64,000 bases of DNA from DATARH01 sp963705325 (GTDB taxonomy: Bacteria > Pseudomonadota > Alphaproteobacteria > ATCC43930 > CGMCC-115725), in contig OY970069.1 of assembly GCA_963705325.1 (NCBI GenBank), positions 186,001 to 250,000 of the forward strand, written 5' to 3'. The notes under the pieces are model-generated. The model did not search any database. It had not been told where the DNA came from and worked only from the letters and a program-made list of their open reading frames with translations. The position numbers and the translations under genes are program-made. This document shows positions 35,449 to 43,198 of this stretch, piece after piece. How positions within the stretch are numbered: the first letter of the stretch is position 1; each line of letters opens with the position of its first letter.

Positions 35449-35615
35449 ACTGTCCCATTATTTACTTGGGAGCGCGCGCACATGACCGCGATCGAGGCCA
35501 AGGCAGACTGTCCCGTAAATGCGTCGTTTAGGGACAGTGACGCCAAGGATGGCAAGGCAATCCGCCGCAATCTGAGGCTGGTTCCGACAACGCCGAATGA
35601 TGATAACGGGACAGT
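35449..35615. repeat. Clustered ACTGTCCC/GGGACAGT octamers at the recombinase start
   Basis: ACTGTCCC occurs at 35449-35456 and 35507-35514 (both inside GCAGACTGTCCC) and its complement GGGACAGT at 35531-35538 and 35608-35615. The middle two form a near-palindrome, with GTAAA and TTTA extending the arms. Two copies lie within the coding sequence. Candidate operator or recombination sites. Confidence 0.55.
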
Positions 35616-36219
35616 TCGGGCGCCAGCCGATCGGAAACCGCCGAAGCGACAGACCAATGCGAGCCGACGATCGCGCGAGCATCTATCGCAGGACGAGGTA
35701 AAGGCCATCATCAGGGCCGCACGCGCGCAGAGCCGATACCCCGACCGCGATGCCGCTGCCATCTGGATTGCCTATAATCACGGCTTGCGCGTGTCGGAAC
35801 TGTGTGACCTGCGGTGGGCCGATGTCCGCTGGGGCGAACGCAAGCTCAACGTGCGCCGGTTGAAGGGACCGCGCTCGGGTGAGCATGATTTGACCGAGAC
35901 GGATTTGCGGATGCTGGGGCCGGTGCGTAAGGCGCGCAGCACGCCCAAACCGGCCGATCACGTCTTTATCAACGAGCGTGGCGCCGCCATGACCGCGAGC
36001 GGGTTTAGAAAGATGCTGGCGCGCTTGATGATGCCGACCGATGACCTGGCCGCGCTCGCAATTCATCCGCACATGCTCAGGCACGCCGCCGGCTACGACA
36101 TGGCGGGCCGCGACGGCGATATTCACAAGACGGCGAGTTTTCTGGGACACAAGCGCATTGATACAACCATGCGCTACCGGCATTTGGACGCCGCGCAGTT
36201 CTCAGGACTGCGGGACTAA
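35482..36219 (+). CDS. Short tyrosine recombinase (second recombinase of the element)
   Basis: A 245-aa protein with a basic, probably unstructured N-terminus (1-65) and a complete catalytic domain: R103 in HGLRVSELCDL, H197-x-x-R200 in HPHMLRHAAGY, H223 in FLGHKRIDT and Y232 in MRYRHL. It lacks the usual core-binding domain, like short FimB/FimE-type recombinases. GGGAG lies 10 nt before ATG 35482. Four copies of ACTGTCCC/GGGACAGT cluster around its start. It may act on a site other than the tRNA. Confidence 0.8.
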   Translation: MTAIEAKADCPVNASFRDSDAKDGKAIRRNLRLVPTTPNDDNGTVRAPADRKPPKRQTNASRRSREHLSQDEVKAIIRAARAQSRYPDRDAAAIWIAYNHGLRVSELCDLRWADVRWGERKLNVRRLKGPRSGEHDLTETDLRMLGPVRKARSTPKPADHVFINERGAAMTASGFRKMLARLMMPTDDLAALAIHPHMLRHAAGYDMAGRDGDIHKTASFLGHKRIDTTMRYRHLDAAQFSGLRD

Positions 36220-36359
36220 GGAGCGGGTTGGCTGGGAGATCGCCATCGCAGGCCGCCAAGCTTGGGCTGAACGCATTTTGCCATCGCCGTAAGCACCGAG
36301 TAGGCCGGCGTGAGAACCGATTGTAGCTGCGGCGATGCGGTCGAAATCGAAGATGCGTG

Positions 36360-36524
36360 TCAGTCGCCGATGCGCTCGCGATCGAGCAACTCAGCCAGGT
36401 CGTCCAGATCGGCGAGCGCGGCCGACAGTGCGGGGTATACCTCGCCTTCGACATCGCCGCTCATGTTCGCCATGTCGAGTAGCTCGCGGATTTGCTGAAG
36501 GCGCATGCCTATCAAGCGTGTCAT
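36360..36524 (-). CDS. Small acidic helical protein, 54 aa
   Basis: Begins MTRLIGMRLQQIRELLDMAN and ends LDDLAELLDRERIGD. ATG 36524 follows a strong AGGAGG. High content of Leu, Asp and Glu in heptad-like spacing suggests a helical adaptor or regulatory peptide. Too short for length-filtered gene finders. It is divergent from the origin-like region and convergent with the second recombinase. Confidence 0.6.
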   Translation of the reverse strand: MTRLIGMRLQQIRELLDMANMSGDVEGEVYPALSAALADLDDLAELLDRERIGD

Positions 36525-36995
36525 CGTGTCCTCCTACGGTTCGATGGCCGACACGATACCGCGAACGCGCGAGCTTCTAAACAACCATTAGTTGTGCATA
36601 TCCGAACGCACGTAACAACGCATATGCGGAGCCTCGGATAGTTGCGAATGACTCGCATTCGCTGTCATGGAGCGCGTCCCTCAATGTAGGGAACGCGTAA
36701 CCCCGCACGCCGACCTAATGTTAGGGACGCGTAAGCCCGCGAGGGCGAGCTGGGTGGGGTCGCATCAGCTTGGAGTGACTATATTTTTCGTAGTGACCAC
36801 CTAATGTGCGGAGTGCGTCGATTATTAGTAGCCCGCAGACGGGCGCCGATCTGGACGACCCGAAAATGTTGGGGAGTTATGCGGCCAGATGTAATGCGGC
36901 CACAGGGAGGGAGTGGAATGCGCCGAGAACCGAAATGATAGTGACATATTTACCACAGTACCTCATATAAACGCTACGAAGGCGTTGCGTACTTC
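36525..36995. other. AT-richer non-coding stretch with short repeats
   Basis: No gene is supported here. It contains a palindromic unit around 36672-36699 (ACGCGT-type arms around CCCT and AGGG), and a related unit, TAGGGA/ACGCGTAA followed by CCCGC, at 36687-36706 and 36722-36740. CCTAATGT recurs at 36714 and 36800. Together with the adjacent hexamer cluster it looks like part of an origin or control region. Confidence 0.5.
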
Positions 36996-37226
36996 GGGTC
37001 ATCGCCTTGACCCCAGGACATTTCAATGACCCTCGAAATGAGTAATATTATTGCGCATTTGGGGTCAGCGCCGGGTCAGCGCCCTTTTCAAGAATGGCCT
37101 GAAATCAATATCTTAGACTAATTTGGGGTCACTGGGGTCATTTCTCGGGTCATCGTGACCCCAAATTCCGCAGTCGGGTCATTGGGCCCCCCCCTAGAAG
37201 GGGGCCACTGACCCAGCGGTTGACCC
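36996..37226. repeat. GGGTCA/TGACCC iteron-like cluster, candidate origin
   Basis: Twelve exact hexamers in 231 bp: GGGTCA at 36996, 37062, 37073, 37126, 37135, 37147 and 37176; TGACCC at 37008, 37027, 37156, 37209 and 37221. A given hexamer on either strand is expected about once per 2 kb. The tract is partly AT-rich and starts 19 bp past the stop of the replicative helicase gene. Position and density suggest a replication origin. Confidence 0.7.
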
Positions 37227-37244
37227 AGCACTGATCTGGCTACC

Positions 37245-38843
37245 TTATAATACCGCGCGCCATATCCTATCCGGCCGCCCCACCCCCAAGGCGTGCTCCT
37301 CGAAAAATTCGGCGAAATATCCTGGCTGCGGCATCTGATTTTTGCCGCCTCGCATCCGCGTCCCATTTTTCAAAAAATCCTGTTTCTTGGCCTTCCTCGT
37401 CTGATGATCATCGCTGAACTCATCGAACGCCACTGGCACTCCTAACAGGTCGTGCAGGTCGCGCTCCACGAGGTACTGGGCAAGCTCGATTGTGGTGAAC
37501 TTACGACCCCCCGCTGCTTCCAATGCTCGGCGCAGATAGGCAACTCGCACATCCTCGCCGGTCGTCTCGCCGCTCTCGTTCCATTCGGTGATGGATACCA
37601 GCTTGAGCACGGCGCCGCGCCCGTTCTCCATCCCGTCCACGTGCTCGCTCTGGAGCCGAAAGCACCACGGGCCGAAGCCGTCGCTCTCGTCCGCCTCCTT
37701 CATGTAGAGAGCCTGCATCTTGGCCGTGCGGTTGCTCTTGTCCATGCGCAGCGTCCAGACGCTATCGAAGCCGGCGCCGAAGCCGCTGGAGCCGCGTATC
37801 TGCAAGGCTGCCCCCGGCTTGTCTGAGGCGTGCGCCAGCGTCAGCAGCGTCGTGTCGAGACCGGCGCGGATGGCCTCCGTCAAATTCAAGTACGCGGCTG
37901 CCGAGGAGGCGGCGTTCTCGTCCATGCTCCCCAATGACCGCGCCATTGTATCAATCACCACCAGCACCGGCTCCCCCACCTGGCTGCGAATACCGTCCAC
38001 GTACCGCTTGGCCTCGGCGGCACCTGCGGCGGTCATCGGGACTGCGCCCTTGAAGTAGAACGGCAACTCGATGTCCGGGGTGATGCCGCGCGACTGCCGC
38101 CACGCCAAAATCCGGCGCTTGAACCCCATTTTCCCCTCGGCCGTCAGATAGACCACCGGCCCTTGCCGGCACACCAAGAGGCTTTCCAGCACCCGAACCC
38201 CCGCGGCGATCGATAGCGCGATATCGAGCGCGAGATACGTCTTGCCGCTCTTGGGCGGCGCGACAAGGCAGGTGTTTTCCCGCTCCATCAACATGCCTTT
38301 GACCAGCGGCATCGGGTCGGGCATGTCGAATATGTCGTTCTCGGTCATCAAGAACGGCTTGCCGGCATCCTCCGCCGAAGCCGCGCTGCCCCACGGATCG
38401 CCGCCTGTCGCGCGCGCTGCGCCGGCCGTCGCGGCATACTGCGCCATCTCCTCGGTGCTGACTTGCCGAATCCACTCCTCGTCTGCGGCCATGCGGCGCA
38501 GCATCCCGGCGCCAATCCGATTTGGTGGACTGCTGCGGTAACGTTCCCACCGCGCCTCGGCGTCGCCTGCGGTGTATTTCTGCGCTTTTTCCGACCACTC
38601 GACCGCGATCTGCTGCCCCAGGTCGGAACCACCGCTCGCCGCGAAGATCGCCATCAGCACCGTGTTCCATTCCTCCCACGAGCGATCGTTGTTGCTGATC
38701 TGCTCCACGTATTGGGCGAGGTCGGTAATCGGCGCCATCGGGTCATTATCCCCCGCGGGCGCGTCGCCGGATGCCTTGGCACGCCCGCCTAGCTTTGTCA
38801 CGACCCACTGCGGCAGCGGGGCCAGTTGATCGAGCGTCACCAT
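37245..38843 (-). CDS. PriCT-2/RepA-like replicative helicase
   Basis: A 532-aa protein. Residues about 40-125 match the PriCT-2 primase-C-terminal domain (RSWEEWNTVLMAIFAASGG, ending in ARWERYRSSP). Then comes a RecA-fold AAA_25 ATPase: Walker A APPKSGKT at 195-202, Walker B-like PVLVVIDTMARSLG near 283 and an arginine-rich C-terminal part. Such proteins unwind origins of satellites and plasmids alongside a PrimPol. The start overlaps the PrimPol stop by 7 bases. The product probably loads at the hexamer cluster just downstream. Confidence 0.85.
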   Translation of the reverse strand: MVTLDQLAPLPQWVVTKLGGRAKASGDAPAGDNDPMAPITDLAQYVEQISNNDRSWEEWNTVLMAIFAASGGSDLGQQIAVEWSEKAQKYTAGDAEARWERYRSSPPNRIGAGMLRRMAADEEWIRQVSTEEMAQYAATAGAARATGGDPWGSAASAEDAGKPFLMTENDIFDMPDPMPLVKGMLMERENTCLVAPPKSGKTYLALDIALSIAAGVRVLESLLVCRQGPVVYLTAEGKMGFKRRILAWRQSRGITPDIELPFYFKGAVPMTAAGAAEAKRYVDGIRSQVGEPVLVVIDTMARSLGSMDENAASSAAAYLNLTEAIRAGLDTTLLTLAHASDKPGAALQIRGSSGFGAGFDSVWTLRMDKSNRTAKMQALYMKEADESDGFGPWCFRLQSEHVDGMENGRGAVLKLVSITEWNESGETTGEDVRVAYLRRALEAAGGRKFTTIELAQYLVERDLHDLLGVPVAFDEFSDDHQTRKAKKQDFLKNGTRMRGGKNQMPQPGYFAEFFEEHALGVGRPDRIWRAVL

Positions 38844-39331
38844 GGCGATGCCTCGTTAGCGAGAATTTCATACGCTTTACCGTCGATGACACTCGGCGGC
38901 GCCACCACGTAGCCAGCGTCAAATCGCATGTCGATGTTGGGAGCGAGTTTCTTGTTGCCGGTGGTGATGGTTCCCTTGAACCACAAATGCCGGCCGCCGC
39001 TCGGCGTCACCACTGTGAATGTAGCGGGCTTCTCACCCTCCAGCGCGTCCCATTCGGCGAGCCCGCGCAGCGCGCCGGTCTTTTTATCGACATCCAGATC
39101 GATGACGACAGCGCCACCGCTGCCAGGCACCACGCCGATATTGTAATCGATGTTTGCCCACCAGCGATTGATCGTCGCTTCGTCAGCCGTTGCGTCCTTG
39201 AAGCCGTTAGGCACAAGGGCGCCGACTGGCTCCTTGCCGTTGACGATGCACGGCAGCACCTTGAAGCCCGCCCTGGCCCATGCCAACGCAGCCATATGCA
39301 AAGTCGATATTTTGGAGCCGCCGTCAGGCAT
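38837..39331 (-). CDS. Bifunctional DNA primase/polymerase (PrimPol domain)
   Basis: A 164-aa stand-alone PrimPol catalytic domain. The pattern AALAWARAGFKVLPC (13-27), FKDATADEATINRWWA (44-59), NIGVVPGSGG and the acidic motif VVIDLDVD with D78 and D80 is clear, followed by H115 in GGRHLWF and DMRFDAGYVVAPPS near 134-147. It would synthesise primers and possibly DNA for the element. The start overlaps the upstream stop (TAATG). In many satellites this domain is fused to the helicase; here they are separate, overlapping genes. Confidence 0.85.
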   Translation of the reverse strand: MPDGGSKISTLHMAALAWARAGFKVLPCIVNGKEPVGALVPNGFKDATADEATINRWWANIDYNIGVVPGSGGAVVIDLDVDKKTGALRGLAEWDALEGEKPATFTVVTPSGGRHLWFKGTITTGNKKLAPNIDMRFDAGYVVAPPSVIDGKAYEILANEASPW

Positions 39332-39726
39332 TACTGGCCTCCTAGTAGCGACGGGAACACGTCGGTTTCGATTGCGGTGGTAGGCATCGGCTCTACCGGC
39401 TGTGACGACGCGCGCCATTTATCCATCGCCTCTGCCGCCATGGTGAGGCGGTCGGCTAGCCAGCGAAACCCATCGGCGAAATTCCTGACTTCTGCGCCCC
39501 TCACCAAATCAATGGTGAGCTTGTGGATATCAAAGCTGTCGAACGTTGTAATGCGGCCGTTGTGCTCTCGGACTGTGATCGCCCATGCGGTACCGGATAG
39601 GTCTTCGATTTCAATACAAGCGCTGTCGTATCTGCGCTTATCGGCGAGTTTCACGTCGACAGACCAGTCGGTGATATTGTGGTCTACAAACTCGGCATTG
39701 TCGGAAAAACTAGCTGCCGGTTTCAT
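39331..39726 (-). CDS. Hypothetical protein in the replication operon, 131 aa
   Basis: An acidic, mixed alpha/beta protein (starts MKPAASFSDNAEFVDHNITD) with SVDVKLADKRRYDSACIEIEDLSG and a helical C-terminal part. GAAGGAG precedes the ATG. The stop and the PrimPol start share a base, so it is translationally coupled to replication genes. The family is not recognised; a replication accessory or regulatory role is inferred only from position. Confidence 0.6.
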   Translation of the reverse strand: MKPAASFSDNAEFVDHNITDWSVDVKLADKRRYDSACIEIEDLSGTAWAITVREHNGRITTFDSFDIHKLTIDLVRGAEVRNFADGFRWLADRLTMAAEAMDKWRASSQPVEPMPTTAIETDVFPSLLGGQ

Positions 39727-39743
39727 TTCACTGCTCCTTCGCT

Positions 39744-40256
39744 TTATAAAAAGGGGTCTGGTGCGGCTGACGGCGGCAGGTAGATGAACCTCCCAGGGCC
39801 GATGACATCGAGCCCAGGGGCAAGGCTATTGGAATAGGCTTCGCCCTTGAGCCAGACATGCAGGTCGCCCCACCGCGTCTCATAGAAGAAGTCCGGCGCC
39901 AGTCCGCCGCACTCGTCCTCTAGCTCAAAGAGGCTGATGCGCCCGCGCTCGCCGCGCGCGACAAGGACATAATGCCCGGTGCGCGCGGGGATGGCGGCGA
40001 TGTCAGCATCCGGCGAGGTTGCCCACCACGCCACGATCGCCGGGCATTCCGAGGTTGCGGCGCTGTACCATTTCGGCTCCAGCGGCGTGCCCAGGAATTG
40101 CTCGGCCGGGAACACCGCCATGCCGCGCCGCGCCCACCACAGCGCCCAATCAAGCCGGGTGTGCGGTATGGTTGAGGTAAGCCCGTGCCGGATGCGATTA
40201 TTAATTTCCGGCGCCGCGATCCTTCGCCGCGGTATGGGAACCGTAAATTCAGACAT
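39744..40256 (-). CDS. Degenerate PrimPol-like protein lacking the catalytic Asp pair
   Basis: A 170-aa protein whose residues 36-165 follow the PrimPol layout of the downstream gene: ALWWARRGMAVFP, YSAATSECPAIVAWWATSPDADIAAIP, GDLHVWLKG with H133, and PGLDVIGPGRFIYLPPSA. Where the active gene has IDLDVD, this one has LVARGERG (98-105), so both metal-binding aspartates are gone. It may be a structural or regulatory subunit of the primase. ATG 40256 is preferred over longer frames; it overlaps the upstream gene by 8 bases. Confidence 0.7.
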   Translation of the reverse strand: MSEFTVPIPRRRIAAPEINNRIRHGLTSTIPHTRLDWALWWARRGMAVFPAEQFLGTPLEPKWYSAATSECPAIVAWWATSPDADIAAIPARTGHYVLVARGERGRISLFELEDECGGLAPDFFYETRWGDLHVWLKGEAYSNSLAPGLDVIGPGRFIYLPPSAAPDPFL

Positions 40257-41193
40257 TGTTCTGTCCTCGCGCTGTGCGATTGGCGTGTAGCTTTTTGATG
40301 AAGGCCAGAGACGCCGCTTCTCGCGCGGCGTTGGCGCTCGGATACCGCTCAAGGAAGGAGTCGGGGTAGATGGAGATTTTCCACATCCCCAGCGCGTTTT
40401 TGTCGGGCGAAATGAGCACGCGCCATCGTTCCGCCGCTGCGCCGGGCGGAACCTTGATATCCCGCCGAAAGCCTTTTTTCGCTGTGACTGTCCAGCCGCT
40501 CAGGTCTGCCCAAAGGCGTTGATTTTCCTCGGCGCTCTTGCCGGGGTCGATTACGAAAGCGGCGGCGTCATCGTCCTTCACCCGCTGCTTCATCCGTACC
40601 GACGCGCGGTAGGCGTTCCACTCGCGACGCTTCCGCCGTCTCAGCTCGCGCAGTTGACCGTTGCAGCGGGTGAATACCGGCGGGACTTCGGTGAGAAACG
40701 CCTGCCACTCTGAATGCGGCAGGTCGGCTGCGGGGCTATGGCGCAAATCGTGAAACCAGCGCTGCCATACGGCGTTTTCTTCCTTATCGAATTCCTCATC
40801 GAAGCCGTTTTCGTCCAGAGGTACCCAAACACCATTCAGTTCGTAGTATTCGGTGAAAACCTCGCGGGCCATGCTCCAGAGTTGCTGCACCCGATCGCGC
40901 ATCGGCACATGCCACATATCCCGCTCGGCGTCCGCGACGGCCCGCTTGTAGTCGCGCAGCAAATCGGCGATCTCGACGGGCGAAGCGTTGATGTTCTCCG
41001 CTGCCCAGCCGTCGAACTCGGTCACATCCTCAAACTGATCGCGGATTTGCGCCAGCACGTAACCCGCGCTGGTTTGGAGCATCCCGCGGCGTCTGTCCGA
41101 CTGTTCCGACTTCGCCTTTTTGATACGGGCGTTAGCCTCTTTTACCTGCTGCGCCAGCCATTCGTTGTCCCTCTCGTCAATAGGTTCCGGCAT
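40249..41193 (-). CDS. Unrecognised 314-aa protein of the replication operon
   Basis: A soluble, highly charged protein opening MPEPIDERDNEWLAQQVKEA, with a coiled-coil-like N-terminal helix, a Trp-rich middle (WFHDLRHSPAADLPHSEWQ) and a basic stretch (LRRRKRREWNAYRASVRMKQR) that could bind nucleic acid. The C-terminal part includes WRVLISPDKNALGMWKISIYP. ATG 41193 is chosen for the upstream ACGGAGAA. It overlaps the degenerate PrimPol gene and follows the AlpA-like gene, so it belongs to the same transcript. Family unknown. Confidence 0.6.
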   Translation of the reverse strand: MPEPIDERDNEWLAQQVKEANARIKKAKSEQSDRRRGMLQTSAGYVLAQIRDQFEDVTEFDGWAAENINASPVEIADLLRDYKRAVADAERDMWHVPMRDRVQQLWSMAREVFTEYYELNGVWVPLDENGFDEEFDKEENAVWQRWFHDLRHSPAADLPHSEWQAFLTEVPPVFTRCNGQLRELRRRKRREWNAYRASVRMKQRVKDDDAAAFVIDPGKSAEENQRLWADLSGWTVTAKKGFRRDIKVPPGAAAERWRVLISPDKNALGMWKISIYPDSFLERYPSANAAREAASLAFIKKLHANRTARGQNNV

Positions 41194-41305
41194 GTCGAAA
41201 TTCTCCGTTTGACGGAACAAAACTGCCAATTTTTGCGTAACGAGGGTCGCCATCATGCGGCCCGTCTACTGGCCGAGCTAAACTGACGCGGGCGCTTCGG
41301 GCCGA

Positions 41306-41485
41306 TCACTGCACCTTTGCGAGACGCGCCTCTAACGCGGCGACGGGCACCCGCATGAGGCGCCCAATCTTGATAGTCGGAATGTCGCCGCGCTTCGCCG
41401 CGTCGTATGAGGCCCCGCGGCAGAGCCCGAAATACTTTTTCCCGGCGGCGGGTACGCTGATCGTGAGATTGTTATCTTGTGGCAT
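41306..41485 (-). CDS. AlpA-like/excisionase helix-turn-helix protein
   Basis: A 59-aa MerR/AlpA-type winged-helix protein: LTISVPAAGKKYFGLCRGASYDAAKRGDIPTIKIGRLMRVP is the typical layout of Xis/AlpA regulators. These activate element excision or replication genes. AGGAGA precedes ATG 41485. It heads the leftward replication operon and is divergent from the RHH-integrase pair, an arrangement seen in satellites and integrative elements. Confidence 0.8.
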   Translation of the reverse strand: MPQDNNLTISVPAAGKKYFGLCRGASYDAAKRGDIPTIKIGRLMRVPVAALEARLAKVQ

Positions 41486-41576
41486 TGTTGTCTCCTGTTC
41501 GGTATTGACATCGAGCAATGTATGTAGCAATGATTACTCTGACAAGAGCCGTTTTGATTACAGGAGGTAATCTCTT
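41486..41576. promoter_or_regulatory. Divergent control region between AlpA-like and RHH genes
   Basis: The 91-bp gap contains TTGACA at 41505-41510 and AGCAATG direct repeats at 41514-41520 and 41526-41532, 12 bp apart. It must hold both divergent promoters. The repeats are likely operator half-sites for the RHH or AlpA-like protein. No strong -10 hexamer at ideal spacing is seen. Confidence 0.5.
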
Positions 41577-41972
41577 ATGGCGCGAACCGCCGGCGACAAC
41601 ACGGTGCCGACCTCGATCCGGCTCTCGCCCGATCTCTATAAGAAGCTCGACGAAGCCAGGGAGAGCCGCTCACTCGGCGAGGAAATTCGGCAGCGGTTGA
41701 CCGCCAGTTTTGAGGGCGCACCGAGCGGCGCCGATCCCAAGACGGCTGAGTTCTTAACGCTGCTTGCTCAAGCCGCTGCGACTATCGCGGAGCATTATGG
41801 CGTGTGGCATGAAGACCCGCGCGCCCACGCGATCTTCAAACGCGCTATCGAATATGGGCTGGTCGATTACGACCCCAGCGCGAAGCAGCCGGTTGAATGG
41901 TCTGCCGAGCAAAAAGCGGAGATTGATTTAGCTGCCCGCATGTCCGCGGGCTTCTTCAAGAGCGTTTGGTAG
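41577..41972 (+). CDS. Ribbon-helix-helix regulator, 131 aa
   Basis: Residues 10-45 (VPTSIRLSPDLYKKLDEARESRSLGEEIRQRL) fit an Arc/MetJ ribbon-helix-helix domain. The remainder is helical with WSAEQKAEIDLAARMSAGFF at the end. A strong AGGAGGT precedes the ATG. It lies 9 bp upstream of the integrase gene and likely controls the divergent operons. Confidence 0.75.
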   Translation: MARTAGDNTVPTSIRLSPDLYKKLDEARESRSLGEEIRQRLTASFEGAPSGADPKTAEFLTLLAQAAATIAEHYGVWHEDPRAHAIFKRAIEYGLVDYDPSAKQPVEWSAEQKAEIDLAARMSAGFFKSVW

Positions 41973-41981
41973 GAGCGAGCT

Positions 41982-43139
41982 ATGAGCCGTCGTCAGGGAC
42001 AGATCGCCGAGCGCTCGCCGGGCCGCTGGTTGATCCGGTATTCGAGCCAAGAGGCGAGCGGCAGGCGGCGGTTCGCCGTCACCGTCAAGGGTACGCGCAA
42101 GGATGCCGAGCGCGAACTACGGCGGCGCCTGGAGGCTGTAGACGATGGCAGCCATGTTGACCCGAACAAGCTCACGGTCGGCGACTGGTTGTCGCGCTGG
42201 CTCGATACGGTCAAAGCCGAGATCAGTCCGCGCACGAGCGAGAGATACGGTGAGATCGTCAACCACTTCCTGATCCCGGCGCTTGGGAGCTTGCCGCTGC
42301 CGAAGCTCGCCGAGCTGCATATCCAAGAGTGCTACACGGCACTCGCGACCGACGGCCGGCGCGATGGCAAATCCGGCGGGTTGTCGCCGCAGACGCGCCG
42401 CCATATCCATCGCGTGCTGCATACGGCACTGGCGCGCGCCGTCGAATTGCGGTTGCTGTCGCGCAATCCCGCCGCTGCCTTTAAGAAGCGCCTGGCGAGG
42501 GTAGAACGCCCCGAGATGACCGTGCTGTCCGCCGAGCAATCCGTGCTGCTACTTCGGGCCGTCAAGCATCGTCGCATCTACTGGCCGGTGCTGCTGGCGC
42601 TCGCGACCGGGGCCCGGCGCGGCGAAATCCTCGCCCTCCGCTGGCGGCATATCGACCTTGACGGCGGGCTCGTGCGGATCGTCGAAAGCATGGAGCACAC
42701 CCGCGCCGGTGGTCTGCGCTTCAAGCCGCCGAAGTCGGGCAAGCATCGTGCGGTCACCCTGCCCCACTTCGCGGTGGAGGAACTGCGCCGCAGACGCCGG
42801 GAGCAAGCCGAAGAACTGCTGCGCCTCGGCATCCGTCTCGACGGCGACACGCTGGTCTGCGCCCGCGCCGACGGCGAGCTGATGTTACCGACAAGCTTGA
42901 CGCATGAGTGGAACAAGGTTGCCGGCGGCATTGAAGGCGTGGCGCGCGTCCGGTTCCACGATCTGCGGCATAGCCACGCGACCGCGCTACTCGCGAACGG
43001 CGTGCCGCTCAAGGTCGTCAGCGAGAGGCTAGGCCATTCCACGATCACCTTGACGGCGGACACCTACGCGCACGTCACGGCTGCGATGCAAGAAGATGCC
43101 GCACAGAAGCTCGACGGCGCATTCCGTGGTATAAGCTGA
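41982..43139 (+). CDS. int: Tyrosine integrase of the element
   Basis: A 385-aa phage-type integrase. An arm-binding N-terminal part (1-60) is followed by a SAM-like core-binding domain (65-160) and a catalytic domain with R212 (TGARRGEIL), K near 254 (KSGKHRAVTLP), H326-x-x-R329 (HDLRHSH), H352 (LGHSTITLT) and Y362 (DTYAHV). It catalyses insertion and excision at the tRNA-Arg repeat, whose right copy starts 59 bp after the stop. The gene reads toward the tRNA's 5' end. AGGAG precedes the ATG. Confidence 0.93.
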   Translation: MSRRQGQIAERSPGRWLIRYSSQEASGRRRFAVTVKGTRKDAERELRRRLEAVDDGSHVDPNKLTVGDWLSRWLDTVKAEISPRTSERYGEIVNHFLIPALGSLPLPKLAELHIQECYTALATDGRRDGKSGGLSPQTRRHIHRVLHTALARAVELRLLSRNPAAAFKKRLARVERPEMTVLSAEQSVLLLRAVKHRRIYWPVLLALATGARRGEILALRWRHIDLDGGLVRIVESMEHTRAGGLRFKPPKSGKHRAVTLPHFAVEELRRRRREQAEELLRLGIRLDGDTLVCARADGELMLPTSLTHEWNKVAGGIEGVARVRFHDLRHSHATALLANGVPLKVVSERLGHSTITLTADTYAHVTAAMQEDAAQKLDGAFRGIS

Positions 43140-43145
43140 GCGAAG

Positions 43146-43169
43146 TTTCGGGCACAGTTTCGGGCACAA
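43146..43169 (+). other. Right putative integrase arm-site pair
   Basis: Tandem TTTCGGGCACAG and TTTCGGGCACAA, matching the pair at 27341-27364 in sequence and orientation. They lie between the integrase stop and the right repeat. Confidence 0.5.
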
Positions 43170-43198
43170 ACGGCAGGCGAGATCGCGTAAGTTATTGA

